NCBI GenBank assembly: GCA_958450325.1
Contig: OY288259.1
Span: 55,640,987-55,704,986, forward strand
Length of the DNA: 64,000 nt
Reading direction: 5' to 3'
Origin: Agrostemma githago
Lineage: Eukaryota; Streptophyta; Magnoliopsida; Caryophyllales; Caryophyllaceae
Shown: piece by piece, positions 25,002-36,782 of the stretch
Numbering within the stretch: the stretch's first letter is position 1
Layout of the letters: every line of letters begins with the position of its first letter
Program-made: the position numbers and the translations under genes
The notes under the pieces: generated by a model
Seen by the model: the letters and a program-made list of their open reading frames with translations, nothing else
The model's database searches: none
Told to the model about the DNA's origin: nothing

Positions 25002-25397
25002 TAGAGATGGAAATGGGCCGTGTTGTGTCATGACGTGCCTCGTGTCGGCCCATCGTGTCTGAAGGAAAAATGGCACGGCCCATGCACAGGAAAGCGGACC
25101 TTGTGTCGTGTCGTGTCGTGTCGTGCCAGTATTAAAAAATGGCGGCTCAAGCACGGCCCACGGCCCATAGTAGCGTGTCGTGTCGTGCATGGGCGTGCCT
25201 AACCAATTCCTTAAATTTAAGCGTCTTTCTTTACATTTAAGGCGTGCCACGATCGTGTCAGCCGTGTTGTGCCTAGCCACGACGTTTTTCCTCCAATTGT
25301 TGCACGGACACGACCCATAGCGTGTCGTGTCGTGCTGAGCCATGGGTCATGCCGGACTGTGCCAATCCACCGGCCCACGTGCCAACTTCCATCTCTA
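25002..25397. mobile_element. hAT-type MITE composed of GTGTCGTG words
   Basis: Terminal inverted repeats TAGAGATGGAA and TTCCATCTCTA, with flanks AAATGAGC (24994-25001) and AAATGAGT (25398-25405). This is an 8-bp duplication with one mismatch, as expected for hAT. The 396-bp body is full of GTGTCGTGTCGTG, GGGCCGTG and their reverse complements (GGCCCA, CACGAC), so it can fold extensively. Confidence 0.83.
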
Positions 25398-25578
25398 AAA
25401 TGAGTCAGGAAGATGTTATGTTTCACTCTAGTGTCTCATTCCGTGAATCGAAATTTTAACCTCTATTTTGATGCTTTTAATTTCTAGTGCTTGTTTAGTT
25501 TAAATGTTCATTATCTTAATAACAAATGTAACAAAGGCTCGCTAACTCAGCAAGCACCCAACATCAAGAAAGAAAAAA

Positions 25579-25840
25579 GAGTAGATTAAAAATTACTCAT
25601 TTTTAAAAATTGTCAAAAATAACTCCCAAAATCTATCAAAGTTCAAAAATTAATCCCAAATTTATTTTTAGGACGAAAATACCCTTGGCTAGAGGGTGAT
25701 GTGGAGTAATATGGCATAAAAAAGGTAGGGTCATTTTCGTCCAAAAAATATATTTCGAAACAATTTTTGAATTTCTGATAAATTTTGGAAGTTATTTTTA
25801 ACAAATTTTTTTTAAACGGAGTAATTTTTAATTTACTCTA
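25579..25840. mobile_element. MITE with about 110-bp terminal inverted repeats
   Basis: The left arm starts GAGTAGATTAAAAATTACTC and the right arm ends GAGTAATTTTTAATTTACTC. The similarity runs inward through AAAAATAACTCCCAAAAT and GGACGAAAATACCC against its inverted partner. Such long arms suggest a Mutator-type MITE. Flanking A-rich runs prevent a clear call of the target duplication. Confidence 0.7.
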
Positions 25841-26336
25841 GAAAAAAATGTTGCATTTCAATCCAAGGTGGCGGTGGCTAGATGTATGTACATTTGAGTG
25901 CAGTGAGTACGTAACATTTATACAATGACTATGACTATATGGTTGTCTAGTTGATCATCAATATATTTCCAGAATGGACTTTCTCAACCTATAGTAGTCT
26001 GACCCTCTCCTCTTAACAACAAGACATAAACGTAGTTACTTCTGACCAGCATTCATATCCATCCATCCATGATCCACGCAAGGAAACACATTACAAGAAA
26101 ATGGCCAGTTTTATTACCTACTGTAGTAAACTACAACTCTCTCGTTTCCTTGCTCCCCTAAACCACGGAGTTTCATCGTGGTTAGGAGTTAGGACCGGCA
26201 TAATGTTGTATCATAAGGCGGGCCTTGCGGTTATGGGATTCAGGTCTCAGGAACACCAAGCTTATCCAATGACTGACCGCCCGTCTTTTATGAACAGTCA
26301 AATGGCTCAAAGCTTATATGCGTCACATAAAAAGCT

Positions 26337-29300
26337 TCATGTCGTACTCTTGGGAGGATAAAGCTCCCACAAAGCAACAGTGGTGTCTTCTGAGGATGAG
26401 GCCATCAGCCTGCAATCGGTGGAGAACGACACGGCATTGCACTGCACGTTAATCAGACATTATCAGCAGCCAATATTACTTAACGGAATTCATCTTGAGC
26501 CCATAGATCTAGACTTCCAACTAAGACAAAGTTCTCTGATGTTGAATGGCTTCTAATGCATTTGATGATTCCCCGATAATAGACAGGCGAGAATAAAAGC
26601 AAACAAAGGTTACCGTTGCACTGTGATACTTGAGAATTGCGAGAGCACTTCCTTTCCGATAATTGTATATCCTTACTCTGCATTATCAGCCAATAGTGTT
26701 CTTCAGACATGCATGATGTTTATTTTCAAGCAATACTGGATGGAAAGAGACTGCTATCATTGAAAAGACAAAATCCAAACTCTTATACAAACATTTAAGT
26801 AAATTAAGGCAGGAAATCAGTTAAAAATAGTACCAACCTGCGGTCCCATCCAGCAGTAGCAACGATCTTTCCATCAAGACGAACTGAAGTGTCTGCTATT
26901 CCCGGCCTCTCCAAGTTTATTTCCTTCCTGACCTCAAAAGTGCCCTGGGTATAATGGCCAATTACATCATCCATATATGCAATAAGATGTCATCAGTACG
27001 AAAAGTCCAGGGTACATTGATGTAAAAGGTGACTTAAGTAAAAAAATTCCAAATGCTCATGCAGATGTGTGTCGTTTGATGTGTCTGAAGTGTAGGAGGC
27101 CAAGGTGACTAAGAAAAATTGTGAATCAATTAAAAAGGAAAAAACGAAGTAGCTGATCAAACAATAAAATGAAATTTACCAGATTATAATCCATATCGAA
27201 CAGCATTATTTTGTCATCTGCACCACCAGAGACTCCTCCACGGCACGAATTATCAATTGATACAGTAGTAACTGCAAGCAGTAAGTGAAAAAGGTAAAGT
27301 ATCATTCGGAATAAAGACCAAGTCTTTGTGTTTGCAAAAGCCCTAAACCTGGCTCTGAATGGAACGTTACAGACGACAACGGTTTTGCAGTGTTCCTTAT
27401 ATCCCACCACAGCAAACTTCCATCCTCATAACTGTTAGCACAAAGCTCAAACCTTTTAATGTGAAGAGAAAAATCAAGAAGATAAATTATAAGCAAATAC
27501 TTTATCACATCTAAGAACTTACCCAGACAAAACGTTCAGAGATCCTTGGCCCTCCGAAGGTACAAATGCTTGGACAGCCATGCATATTCCTATAGGGATA
27601 ACTCATTTATATGTCAACATCAATTTCGTAAAGACCAAGCCTTCCACCACAACAAAAAGCATATTCAAGTTGTGTTTAGATGCCATTTGCGGAGCGTAGC
27701 AGAAGGGAGGGTGATGGAAAAAAGGGAAAAGATGGGGAGGGAGGGACACAACTGAGTTTTCCATCAAATATTTCCCAAGTTGAAGGGATTTCGATGAGAT
27801 GCGGAAGAGGGGAAATGGATCATCCATTACCATCAGACCCTATTTGCAAACAAGAAAATTTGTATCCCTCCCGGCTCCCTCCCCTTTCCATTCCTTTCCT
27901 CCAATTCTCTCCAATCAAACAAGCTCGCAGTGACATCAAAAGAGAGAAACAATTTTCAGTCAGGACACATAAGAGTAACATAGAAAAATTCAGATGCTGG
28001 AATCACCATCCATGTACCTCTTCCTTTTGTAGAATCACTCGGGAATTCATTGGGTGACACTTGAGGAAAGCTTGCACACCTCTCTGCAGTATGTAGATCC
28101 CAAATTTCAACCTTACCATATAATGACACAGCTTGTAAGTCATGTGAGCCTTAAACACATAAAACAAAAGGTCACTAAACCCACCCAAGAAAATCAACCT
28201 GAGAGGATTGCTCGCCAGCAATGGCTATGTACTTCTGACTTTCATTTTCTGCACTATCTACATAAAAATAACAACACATTAGTTGCTAGTTCAGATTGAT
28301 CTCATACAAAAGTTTGCCAAGATATACAAGACCTATCAGTTATTATACCAAATGGATTGGCAACAAGGCAGATAAATCTAACAAGACTCATGATGGTTAC
28401 AGTACCCAAGCCAAAAGACAGATGCTCATATACTACCTCAAGTATTCACCAGCCATAACACAGAGCCCTTGAGTCTTTGACAATGAAGATACCAAATTGA
28501 CTGGCAACACTATCAAATTTGTGGTAATTACTCAATTCTATCTCACATCAGCAATTCAGCAGGACATAGATAAATTTACCAAGAGACGAGAGATTCTAAT
28601 ATCAATTTCCACAAAGACCCTCTGATGTAAATATAAGATAAAAAACCTACTTTCATTACATATATTTATAGACAGACCTTTAGGCGCACTGGAATGGTCT
28701 GGTTGATATTCTGATGCATTTGCTCCAGGATCATGCAATTGATCTTCTCTAGTATCCTGATTAAGATCCGATTGTTGCTTTTGTTTATGCATTCCAACTT
28801 CCTTTGTCTGAGCAGAAGGTTTTCTAACCAATGATAGCTTGCAAAAATGATAAGTGTTTGTCCTAATTGTCACCAAGGGTGTCCTGCCAAAACATATTGG
28901 TCATGAGAATGTAGGACGATTACTCTTACAAGACAAAGAAAAATAATTACTGTTTAAACCTTACTTCGAAAATGTGCAAGGCTTACCGAGACGCTAAAGG
29001 GCTGAGACAAAAAGGCACCCTATTTTTAATGACAAATTTGTATTTTCCAAATGAAATTTTGGGCAACAATACTTTTTTGGTTGGCAAACATGTAAAGAAG
29101 TAAGAGTTGGAAATAATGGGAAAAGGAAATGACATAATTAACGATCTAACTGAAAAAGATTTGAAACATTTGTACTAGTGAGTCTTGTTAAGTGAGCCTC
29201 GTCAAAAAGGCACGCCTAAAATGCACCAAGGCACTTTGGCTAGTGTCTCATACGAGGCACACGTTTTTAAACTAAGGTTCAAACCACAACCAACACTGAA

Positions 29301-29943
29301 TTGCACATATGAGCAACAATTGGCAATGGTTTTCAAATCTAACTTGAACCAAATTTACAGCACAATAAAGAATTCAGGTACCTGCACAACCCTCCGTTCT
29401 CGATATCCCATAACTTTACGGTGCCGTCCCTGCCCTGGCTAAAACAAAAGTTGTTTGACCAATCAACATACAGATTCAAAACCCGAAACTAAAACAACAA
29501 GAGAAAATTGTGCCCAAACGTACCTGACAATTTTGTTATCACCAAGAGACGGACCAGAAGCAACAGACATTATGCCATGAGCTGCACCATGAACCCTATA
29601 ACAAACAACTCAGTGAAGAGTTCGGAAGACTAAGTGGGTCAAGTACACCTAAACAAAGTTTTGAGTGGATACCATGAAGAAAAGAGTGTTCGACGTTGGG
29701 TCGTGTCCCAGACCCTTAGTTCACCATCAGTTGAACTGCAAAGCACCATGTCAATCATGACTAAACTGAGTGCGTAAATGTTTTACAAGTATGAAACACA
29801 GCAGTAACATAATCAAAATCGAAGAGAAAACCATACCCAGAGAACAACAAGGGTTTGGAGCAATGGAAGCAAACGTCCATTATGGATGCACGATGGCCTC
29901 TTAGCACCGCAATTGGATCAGGAGGAGGTCTGTTCTTGCTCAT
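26337..29943 (-). CDS. DSE1: WD40-repeat protein, DSE1/TANMEI-like
   Basis: Thirteen minus-strand exons: 29837-29943, 29673-29735, 29524-29595, 29382-29438, 28678-28862, 28199-28248, 28018-28111, 27523-27589, 27349-27431, 27180-27271, 26838-26944, 26614-26677 and 26337-26441. All have GT-AG borders and total 1146 nt, 381 residues, close to the about 386 of Arabidopsis DSE1. WD repeats are visible as VAVLRGHRASIMDVCFH-like residues near the N-terminus, DGELRVWD, DGTVKLWDIE, VEIWDL, DGSLLWWDIR, GGADDKIMLFD and the C-terminal MASSSEDTTVALWEL. A low-complexity, Gln/Asp-rich insert lies in exon 5 (about residues 105-160). In Arabidopsis this protein affects embryo development and plasmodesmal size exclusion. 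It lies upstream of, and in the same direction as, PSMG3. Confidence 0.92.
27640..27930. repeat. MITE-like purine/pyrimidine-biased repeat in a DSE1 intron
   Basis: A G-rich half (AGAAGGGAGGGTGATGG, GGGAGGGAGGGAC) is followed by a C-rich half (CCCTCCCGGCTCCCTCCCC, CCTTTCCTCCAATTCTC), so the arms are partly self-complementary. A similar C-rich stretch occurs at about 22885-23040. Ends and target duplication are unclear. Confidence 0.35.
28970..29280. repeat. Possible decayed repeat in the intron between DSE1 exons 5 and 4
   Basis: The words GACAAAAAGGCACC near the left and GTCAAAAAGGCACGCC near the right, together with ACGAGGCACACG, suggest a repeat of the AAGGCGCGCCT type. I cannot define its ends. 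Confidence 0.25.
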
Positions 29944-30754
29944 TCTTCTCTTCTACCCCTCTGAAAGCGTCAAAGACCCCCTCTCAATCTGCACGGTAGG
30001 AGGCAGGGGGGTGTTTAATATTCGAATGAACTCGGCCTTCTCTTGGTGAAATCAGACTTCTTTCTATATCCTGGCTAATAATACAGTAACACATATTGTA
30101 AACAAAACAGTTGAAATTGCATTCCTGTGACGGTTATTTTAATTAAGGTGGCTTCATCTTTGTTTACTTCAAAAAATTGGTTCGTCTTCTTCAAGCTTTC
30201 CACTCCGTATTACTCTTATTTCAATTAACAAACCTTCCCTCCTTTTCATTACCGTGTTCCTGTTACTTTTGTAGGATGACAAGTGATTCCCCAATTTGTG
30301 CATACTTTTGATTTGGGGTTTCGTGAATTAGGGTTGGTAAGCAAGCTTACCCATTTACGCAATAAATAAACAACCCGGGAGTATTTCACAACAATTGTAG
30401 GAGTACTACATACTAGTAATAAGAAAAGGAATTGAAGTTGAAGATTAGGGTTCTTACTTGATTCTTGCAGCAGCAATACTGGCCACTGTATTAGCGCGCG
30501 CAAGTGAGTCTTTTTAATTTGCTACTGCCATAACAGCGATCCCAAATTCCCAGCGTTGTCAAAAAAACGATCCCAATCCCAATCCCAATCCCAATCCCAG
30601 TCCCAGTCAAAAGTTATGGTCTCCTGGCGCCATAAATGGAGGCCGTAACTGGTTTTTAAACTTGCAAGCAGACCAATTTTTGAGACCCACAAAACACGTC
30701 CGGAGGTACTATCGCAATAACAATGTTCCCTACCCTATTTTTTTATGGCCACCT
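29944..30754. other. Upstream region of the DSE1-like gene
   Basis: No coding frame is supported. A short minisatellite of (CCCAAT)n, about five units, lies near 30570-30605. Confidence 0.45.
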
Positions 30755-30963
30755 CTCCCTCCGATTTTTATCTATCTTTCTTATTTTTTTATTGGCGGAA
30801 ACACCCTTTCTTCCCTATTTTTATTTTGGGCCATTAACATGTGGTCTAGAATCACCCTTACATTTCTCTCTCTTCCTTCTTTTATTTTGAACCACACGTT
30901 TCTACACCCTTATTTTCTTCCCCAAAACCAAAGGGGAAGATAGATAATAAAAATCGGAGGGAG
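30755..30963. mobile_element. Stowaway-type MITE, 209 bp
   Basis: Ends CTCCCTCCGATTTTTATCTA and TAGATAATAAAAATCGGAGGGAG are inverted repeats; TA follows the right end. The left TA has been lost. Confidence 0.85.
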
Positions 30964-31170
30964 TATTACATATGAAACTCATTAATTTTCACATCAATGG
31001 TGAAGTTTCATAACAATTTTTTAATGGGATTCATTGTTCTTTTATTCATTATTTTATTCAATTATGCACAAATATCAACTGATGAAGTTGGTTCTTTGTT
31101 TTAGAAACTAAATTCATATAAGGAGCTCCTTATTTAGTGGAACAATGGGTAAGGAGCTCCTTAAAATGTA

Positions 31171-31408
31171 ATTCCTCCGTTCCAATAGGATCTTTACGTT
31201 TACTTTTTGTACACTATTTATAAGTGAGGGAAATTATTGATATAACTTCTAATATATAAGATAAAATATATTCATGTGAGATCTTGTTTAAATTGTCTAA
31301 TCGAGTGTATTATAAATATCAAATTTTTATAATATTTAAAAATATGTAACTAACGATATGAACAAAAGAAAACGTGCATTCGTAAAGAATCAAATGGAAC
31401 GGAGGGAG
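31171..31408. mobile_element. Stowaway-type MITE, 238 bp (family of 14170-14415)
   Basis: TA-flanked, with a left end ATTCCTCCGTTCCAATAGGA and a right end AATCAAATGGAACGGAGGGAG. The interior is highly similar to the copy at 14170-14415. Confidence 0.87.
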
Positions 31409-32811
31409 TATGAAACTTCTTATTTAACCCCATTGTTATTGTCCTTAGATGAATAGATGGTGCATCATCTCCGGGCCTCGCATTTTTTTATGCGTCCTCT
31501 TTGTTTCTTTTAATATATTCCTTATGCTCTTGCGAATAATGAATTACTCGTATTATTGTTAATTGTGAATTAACTTTAACTTGTATTCCCTCTTATCCAA
31601 ACGATTCTACCCACTTGCTTGATTTTTGAGGGCTTGAGGCACTTTGATCATCTTTTTTTCTCCACTTAGCTTGATGTTTTTTTAACCGAATTCGTACTTT
31701 AATTTTCATCTACTAAAAGCTCATACTTCATCCATATCTAAATGATAATAATAATGTTTCTATTCCCTGAAAACGAAATGAGGTGTTTTACGGGCAATTA
31801 GGTTTCGTTTATGCGATGGTATAAGTTCATTGAAACAAAAGATTGTCCTAATTTCTATACAAATTTCATGTGTGTATTAGCTATGATACTTTTTGGGTGT
31901 CACATACTCTTATTCGTATGCCTGAAATGTAGATCATCTTGAAGTTCAAGGTTCTCATGATATCATTTACATTTGTCCTCAACGAGGTTGATTTCTATGG
32001 TTCTCAAGTGGTTTCATCGTTAACGACACCTAAGGTTACTCCTCGATTCTCATGTTGATTTTCTAGAATTTCCAAAATCCCTAATTGTGTCTCGGTTGTT
32101 CAATCCTCGAACAACCGGTTAATCTCTACTCCAGATAAAAAATTCTTGGTTCACAAGTGTCTTTTAATTACAACTATGGCCCTATGGTTCGCAATACTAT
32201 CAACCACATTCAACACAAATAAAAGTGATCTCCAAAATAGTTATAGTCTTTTCTAGGAATTCTGAAAAATCTTGGTTTTAAATCAATCAAATCATTGAGT
32301 TTCTAAAGATCCAACAGGTATGTTGGAACATACAATTCCTCAAAGTTAAGTGACTTTTGGCGTGTCTATAATGATGATCCTCAAGGAAATTAGGTCAACA
32401 ATCGTTCTCATAATAATTTCAAACACTTAATTCCACAAATGAAAGCTAGCTACTCAGCTCTCAAGCATTACTCGACCTCGGTTTGTGGTTCACTCTCCGT
32501 TCATAACGAGAGGCGGCTAACACTTAAACTAAACCAACACAACGATGTCTAGGTACATGTTACCGCTCACAAAAGTTTCCATAAAAGACATACACAGTAA
32601 CTTAGACTCATGGTTCCAAGTTTTATAAATGTTTTAAGGTTGGTAAAAAATCCGGCAAACAATTTAAATTCTTACTTGTGATGGACATATCCGTAACAAG
32701 CTTGCGACGGGTCAAGTAGTATCCATGTGAAGGGGTAGATAAAACAAAAGTAAAATGCTCTAGGAAATGACAAGCTATATTGTTTTATGGGTAACTCATC
32801 GCAAACTTATA
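31409..32811. other. Intergenic, nothing recognised
   Basis: About 1.4 kb of unique-looking AT-rich sequence without a supported frame, repeat end or RNA gene. Confidence 0.5.
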
Positions 32812-33012
32812 CTCCCTCCGAGTTTCTAACATTGCTCCATTTTCCTTTTTGAGCCGAGTTCAATCTTTTACCCACTTTTCATTTTAGGTCATAAATGTGT
32901 GGTTCACATTCACCCACCCGTTTATCTCTCTTCCTTTTTTTTAACCACTCATTTTTTCTTCCTTATTTTCCACCCAAAAAGAAACGGGACAATCATAGAA
33001 ACTCGGAGAGAG
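32812..33012. mobile_element. Stowaway-type MITE, 201 bp (family of 14842-15003)
   Basis: TA-flanked with ends CTCCCTCCGAGTTTCTA and TAGAAACTCGGAGAGAG. The internal ATGTGTGGTTCACATT is shared with 14842-15003. Confidence 0.87.
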
Positions 33013-33059
33013 TATAAGAGTATAATATAATTGATTGGTCAGTCATAAGGCTAAGTTTA

Positions 33060-33330
33060 AAGGGAGTCTGAGCATGAGTCTGAGTAAGAGTCTGAGTAAG
33101 AGTCTGAGACTCAGATTTGTTGAGTCTGAGAGTCATACCTGGATAATGTGGTTGGTACGAGTCTGAGGCTCAGACGGATGGAAGATTAAAGAGGGTCTGA
33201 AGTTGAGTCTGAACAAAAGTTTGAGTCTCAGATTCTTTGAGTCTGAGACTCATACTGGTTAAAGTGGTTGAGACGGTCTGAGACTCAGTCTGAAGTTGAG
33301 TCTTGGATTTTAAAGACTCATCCTCAGACT
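33060..33330. repeat. GAGTCTGAG minisatellite-like region
   Basis: Irregular tandem words GAGTCTGAGTAAGAGTCTGAG and variants are dense here. The same word recurs at 60125-60250, on the far side of the outer retroelement, so both belong to the pre-insertion locus. Confidence 0.75.
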
Positions 33331-33384
33331 CGTTCATTCAGTTCAGTTCAGTTCTGTTCATTTTAGTTCAGTTCAGTTCAAATA

Positions 33385-33388
33385 AGTG

Positions 33389-33433
<45 letters not shown>

Positions 33434-33840
33434 TGTTATTATTATTATTATTATTTATTAAATATTAAAATTAATGACATTTTTATAAAAATTAATATTA
33501 ATATAATAATAAAAATTAATATTGTTTTTATTGTTATTAATATTATTACTATTAAATATTAATATTGATTATTAATATTAATATTATTATTATTATATTA
33601 TTATTATTAATTAATATTAATATTAATATTATTATTTATTATTACTATTATTACTATTGTTATTGTTATTGTTATAAATATTATTATTATTATTATAAAA
33701 TATTTTTATTAAAATTAAAATTAATATAATAATAATAATTAATATTTTTGATACAATAATTAACATTATTATTTGTTGTTACAATAATAATTAATAATTT
33801 TTTTGTAACTAGTAAACTTGTTATTATTATTTTTTGTATT
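33385..33840. repeat. AT-rich low-complexity tract with (TTA)n and (TAATAT)n
   Basis: Nearly pure A/T, beginning with about 15 TTA units at 33389 and continuing as irregular TTAATATTAAT words. GTTCAGTTCAGTTCA words lie on both sides (33335-33380 and 33870-33890). Confidence 0.8.
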
Positions 33841-34075
33841 TCAGGCTACTTTAATTCAATTTGTCTCAGCTCAATTCAGTTCAGTTCAAGTTATTTTACT
33901 TTAGCTCATTTCACTTCATTATAAAAGGACATGATCAAAATAATTTGTATTAGATGACGAAGTTGTATAGATGATAAAAAGCAAATTCGTATAATAAATG
34001 ATAAATAATACTGCACGTAGTAATAAAAATGGATAATGAATTGGTTGTTATTCCCGACCAAACCAAACAAAACCT

Positions 34076-34460
34076 AGTTCGACCTGAACATGACCAAACC
34101 GACCCGAACCAACAATCCGACCCGGAAGTGATCCGCGTCTGACTCAGACCCGACAACTAGACATGACAAAACTGACTCGACCTGAAATGACCCAACCTTA
34201 ATAAGCCAACTCGATCCCGATCTGATATCCAAACTAAAGATTCTTGGTGGACTTGTAACCTGAATTGACCCGAGTAACCCGAAATTGACCCGACTATTAT
34301 TATAAAAAAAACGAGTCGATATCCCAAAAAAATGAAAATAGCAAACCCGAAATGATCTGGCCCGACCCAAAGTCAAAGCGAAACTCACCTAACCCAAACC
34401 CGACCCGGTTGACTTGTTTGCCAGGTTTATCGACAACCCAACCCGAATTCGACCCACCCG
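34076..34460. repeat. ACCCGA-word repeat, possibly a third hAT-type MITE
   Basis: Dense GACCCGA, CCCGACC and AACCCGA words, comparable in style to the two hAT-type MITEs at 15153 and 25002. I could not find convincing terminal repeats or a duplication, so the class is only suggested. Confidence 0.45.
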
Positions 34461-34648
34461 TCCGATTGGCACTTTTAATAATGACCACTTGGAAATAAAT
34501 TTTTTCGTATGTCACAAGATTTATTTAACAATTAATTATTTAATTGTAATTATTCGACTAATTAATTGAGTTATAAAATAAACGTAGATATTAAGGTAAA
34601 TAAAAAAAAATAAAATAAGTTAGGTAGAAAGTTGAGGTGAAATGATGT

Positions 34649-35286
34649 TGTCCCGGTCACGGAAACAATTAACCCGACTACAAATTCGGGTTTTAGTGTT
34701 CGAATATTGCTCGGTCGAGTTCACGATTCTCTCCTTCTCCTTACTCCACAGGTCGGACTTTTCCCGGCGGATTGAGCCTGCTCCCTGCACAAGTAACGCA
34801 CAGGGCCTCGGAGGTTGTCCGAGGGAACCCTCTCCGATGCCTAAGTCAGTCCGTGAATGCCTTGATGAACCTAGTTCGTGAGGAGCTAGGTGGCGTTTTT
34901 TAGAGTAAGAGTCTATAGAGAGAAAATCCCACCCTCTCTAAGTGGGAAATGAATGGGTATTTATACCTTCCTACAAGAGAGAGAGGAGGAGAGGGAAAAG
35001 AGCGGGAGAATGGGTGGATGGCAAGGTGACACGTGGATCTGTTTCATCCACCCATTCTCTTTTACCTTAGGCAGAATGACGGAGGGACCCCTGGCGACCC
35101 CTGGCCCTGCCTTTCAGGGGGAAGACCCCCCGAAAGCAGACGAGCTGGGGAGGACGAAGCTGCTTCTTCGGATTTTTGGGTGATTGTATCCTAGTGACTT
35201 TATGACAGGCTGCTTTATTCTTTTGGGTCGGGTCGTCTGCGGGCCTGGTTGGCAGGCGACCTGTTGCAGGTGACCGACCCCCATCA
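34649..35286 (-). repeat. 3' LTR of the Tat-lineage element
   Basis: 638 bp, reading TGTCCCGGTCACGG at the left and GACCCCCATCA at the right on the plus strand, so the ends are TG...CA in both orientations. About a dozen differences separate it from 59390-60030. Confidence 0.93.
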
Positions 35287-35567
35287 ATTGGCCCTCGCCG
35301 GGCGGAGGGGAGCGGGGTTCCCTTTTGGCAGGCGAACTCTTGGTGGGAGGTTGACCTTCTGGCTTTTCCTTTGCATTGAATGCGTTTCGCGTGTTCCCAA
35401 GGGTGGATAATTAATTCCCATTGGGCATGCAAAGGGTTTATTTGCCTTTCAGTCATGATTACTTCTCGTCCTTTAAGTGAATCTTGGGCAGCGCACCTGT
35501 TTAGTGATTGGTCGCGTCGCCTGCTGAAGTAGTTGGGGAGTTATTAATGCGCTGCTTGGGTCCTTTG

Positions 35568-35574
35568 TATAAAT
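35568..35574 (+). promoter_or_regulatory. TATA box of antisense unit 1
   Basis: TATAAAT in a GC-richer setting, 64 bp before the ATG at 35638, a normal plant spacing for a short 5' UTR. It drives the strand opposite to the retroelement genes. Function is inferred. Confidence 0.5.
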
Positions 35575-35637
35575 TTCACCTCCTTTGCCACTTTCACGAC
35601 TCATTTCCAACCTTCTTCTCTTCTTCTTTCAAAGAAA

Positions 35638-36156
35638 ATGTCGTGGATTACCAAAGTACTTTTTTGCCAAGGGGTTCGCGTGGTGACCCGTCGCTTTAGG
35701 GGGCGTTGGAAACTAAGGTACCCTAGGGCGTCCTTTCTCATCCTGCGCCGTAGCCGGCAGCCCCGCGCTCGACTTCACAGGAAACTCAGAAGGAGGACCC
35801 TCGTCAGGGCGGGCAAGCGCCCTCAGAGGGCTTTTCCGGCCGCCCCTAAATACAGGCGCTGCCCCCAGGGCGGGGGTTGTTTTGACAGGGGGTGCCATGA
35901 GTGTTTTCCATGGCTACACCCTGAGCAGTTTGACCCTGACTGCTCAGAGTTGATCTCATCTCCTGAGTCTGGCCCCTCTTCTCCCTTGAGGAGGAAAGTG
36001 GGCTGCGGCTCCTGCGATGATACTGAAACAGTCCCTTATGGCAGGGACTGGGATGTTAGTAGCCGGGACTCCGGCGATAGTGACGGCCAGGGTTACTCCT
36101 CTGGTCGGAACGAAGACGATGACTCTGCGGACCCCTTCAAGGATTCTGACGACTGA
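35638..36156 (+). CDS. Antisense ORF 1 of the Tat element, Arg-rich/acidic protein
   Basis: 172 codons starting in AAAATGTCG, lying antisense to the retroelement near its 3' LTR. The N-terminal half (about 1-90) is strongly basic with many RR and RxR pairs, which may act in nuclear import or nucleic-acid binding. The middle has closely spaced cysteines (CPQGGGCFDRGCHEC) and a further CGSC. The C-terminal third is Ser/Asp/Glu-rich and acidic. I recognise no named domain. A TATA box lies upstream, and an AATGAA signal-like word lies at about 36333. It may be an accessory gene of the element or a captured host fragment. Confidence 0.45.
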   Translation: MSWITKVLFCQGVRVVTRRFRGRWKLRYPRASFLILRRSRQPRARLHRKLRRRTLVRAGKRPQRAFPAAPKYRRCPQGGGCFDRGCHECFPWLHPEQFDPDCSELISSPESGPSSPLRRKVGCGSCDDTETVPYGRDWDVSSRDSGDSDGQGYSSGRNEDDDSADPFKDSDD

Positions 36157-36559
36157 GACTGGGGATCCGATGTAGGGGGGTGTCACAGCCCTGGGGACTA
36201 TTCCCCAGGCTTTGATGATGATTAGGCCTGCCCGCAGGGTGCAGGCGTGATGAGCCGGAAGTTTGAGCTCTTTTTGTACTTTTTGCCTGTATGGGATGTA
36301 ACTTGCCCGTTTTTCGGGTTTTCTCCAATTTAATGAAAAAATCAGGCCGCTTATTTATGTGTGGCATTTTTATTATTTGTTATTATTTTTGTTTTTTTTT
36401 GTTTTTGACGTCATGAGGGGATGTTTTCCCCTAACTTGTTACTTCCCCAAGACTTCCCTTGGGGAGTGGTGGGGGGCGAGTTTTTCGAGGACGTGACACG
36501 TGGGAGTACCCTCCTGGCAGATTTCCCAGGTTTTGGTGACCTTTCACTTGCCCACCCCC

Positions 36560-36567
36560 TATAAAGG
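36560..36567 (+). promoter_or_regulatory. TATA box of antisense unit 2
   Basis: TATAAAGG after CCACCCCC, about 220 bp before the ATG at 36783. The interval is pyrimidine-rich, like a plant 5' UTR. Confidence 0.5.
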
Positions 36568-36782
36568 CAAATTGGCCTCTGTATTTTCTCTCTTTTCACA
36601 AACTCTTTTTCTGCGAACGTTTGGTGTGATAACTCGAGCCTTTCTTCGCACCCTTGTTTTTCTGGGAAATTTCTCTCTCAAGCTTTCATCCAATCGGCGG
36701 CCGACCTTAGGTTAGACTCTTAACTTCCAGTTCTTGCTCCCTTTCTTTCGATTTCTTGCTTTTCGTTCCTTTTAGAGTTACT

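Noticed and set aside
24972..25426. Minus-strand frames rich in His, Thr and Arg
   Set aside because: Translations of the GTGTCGTG-word MITE.
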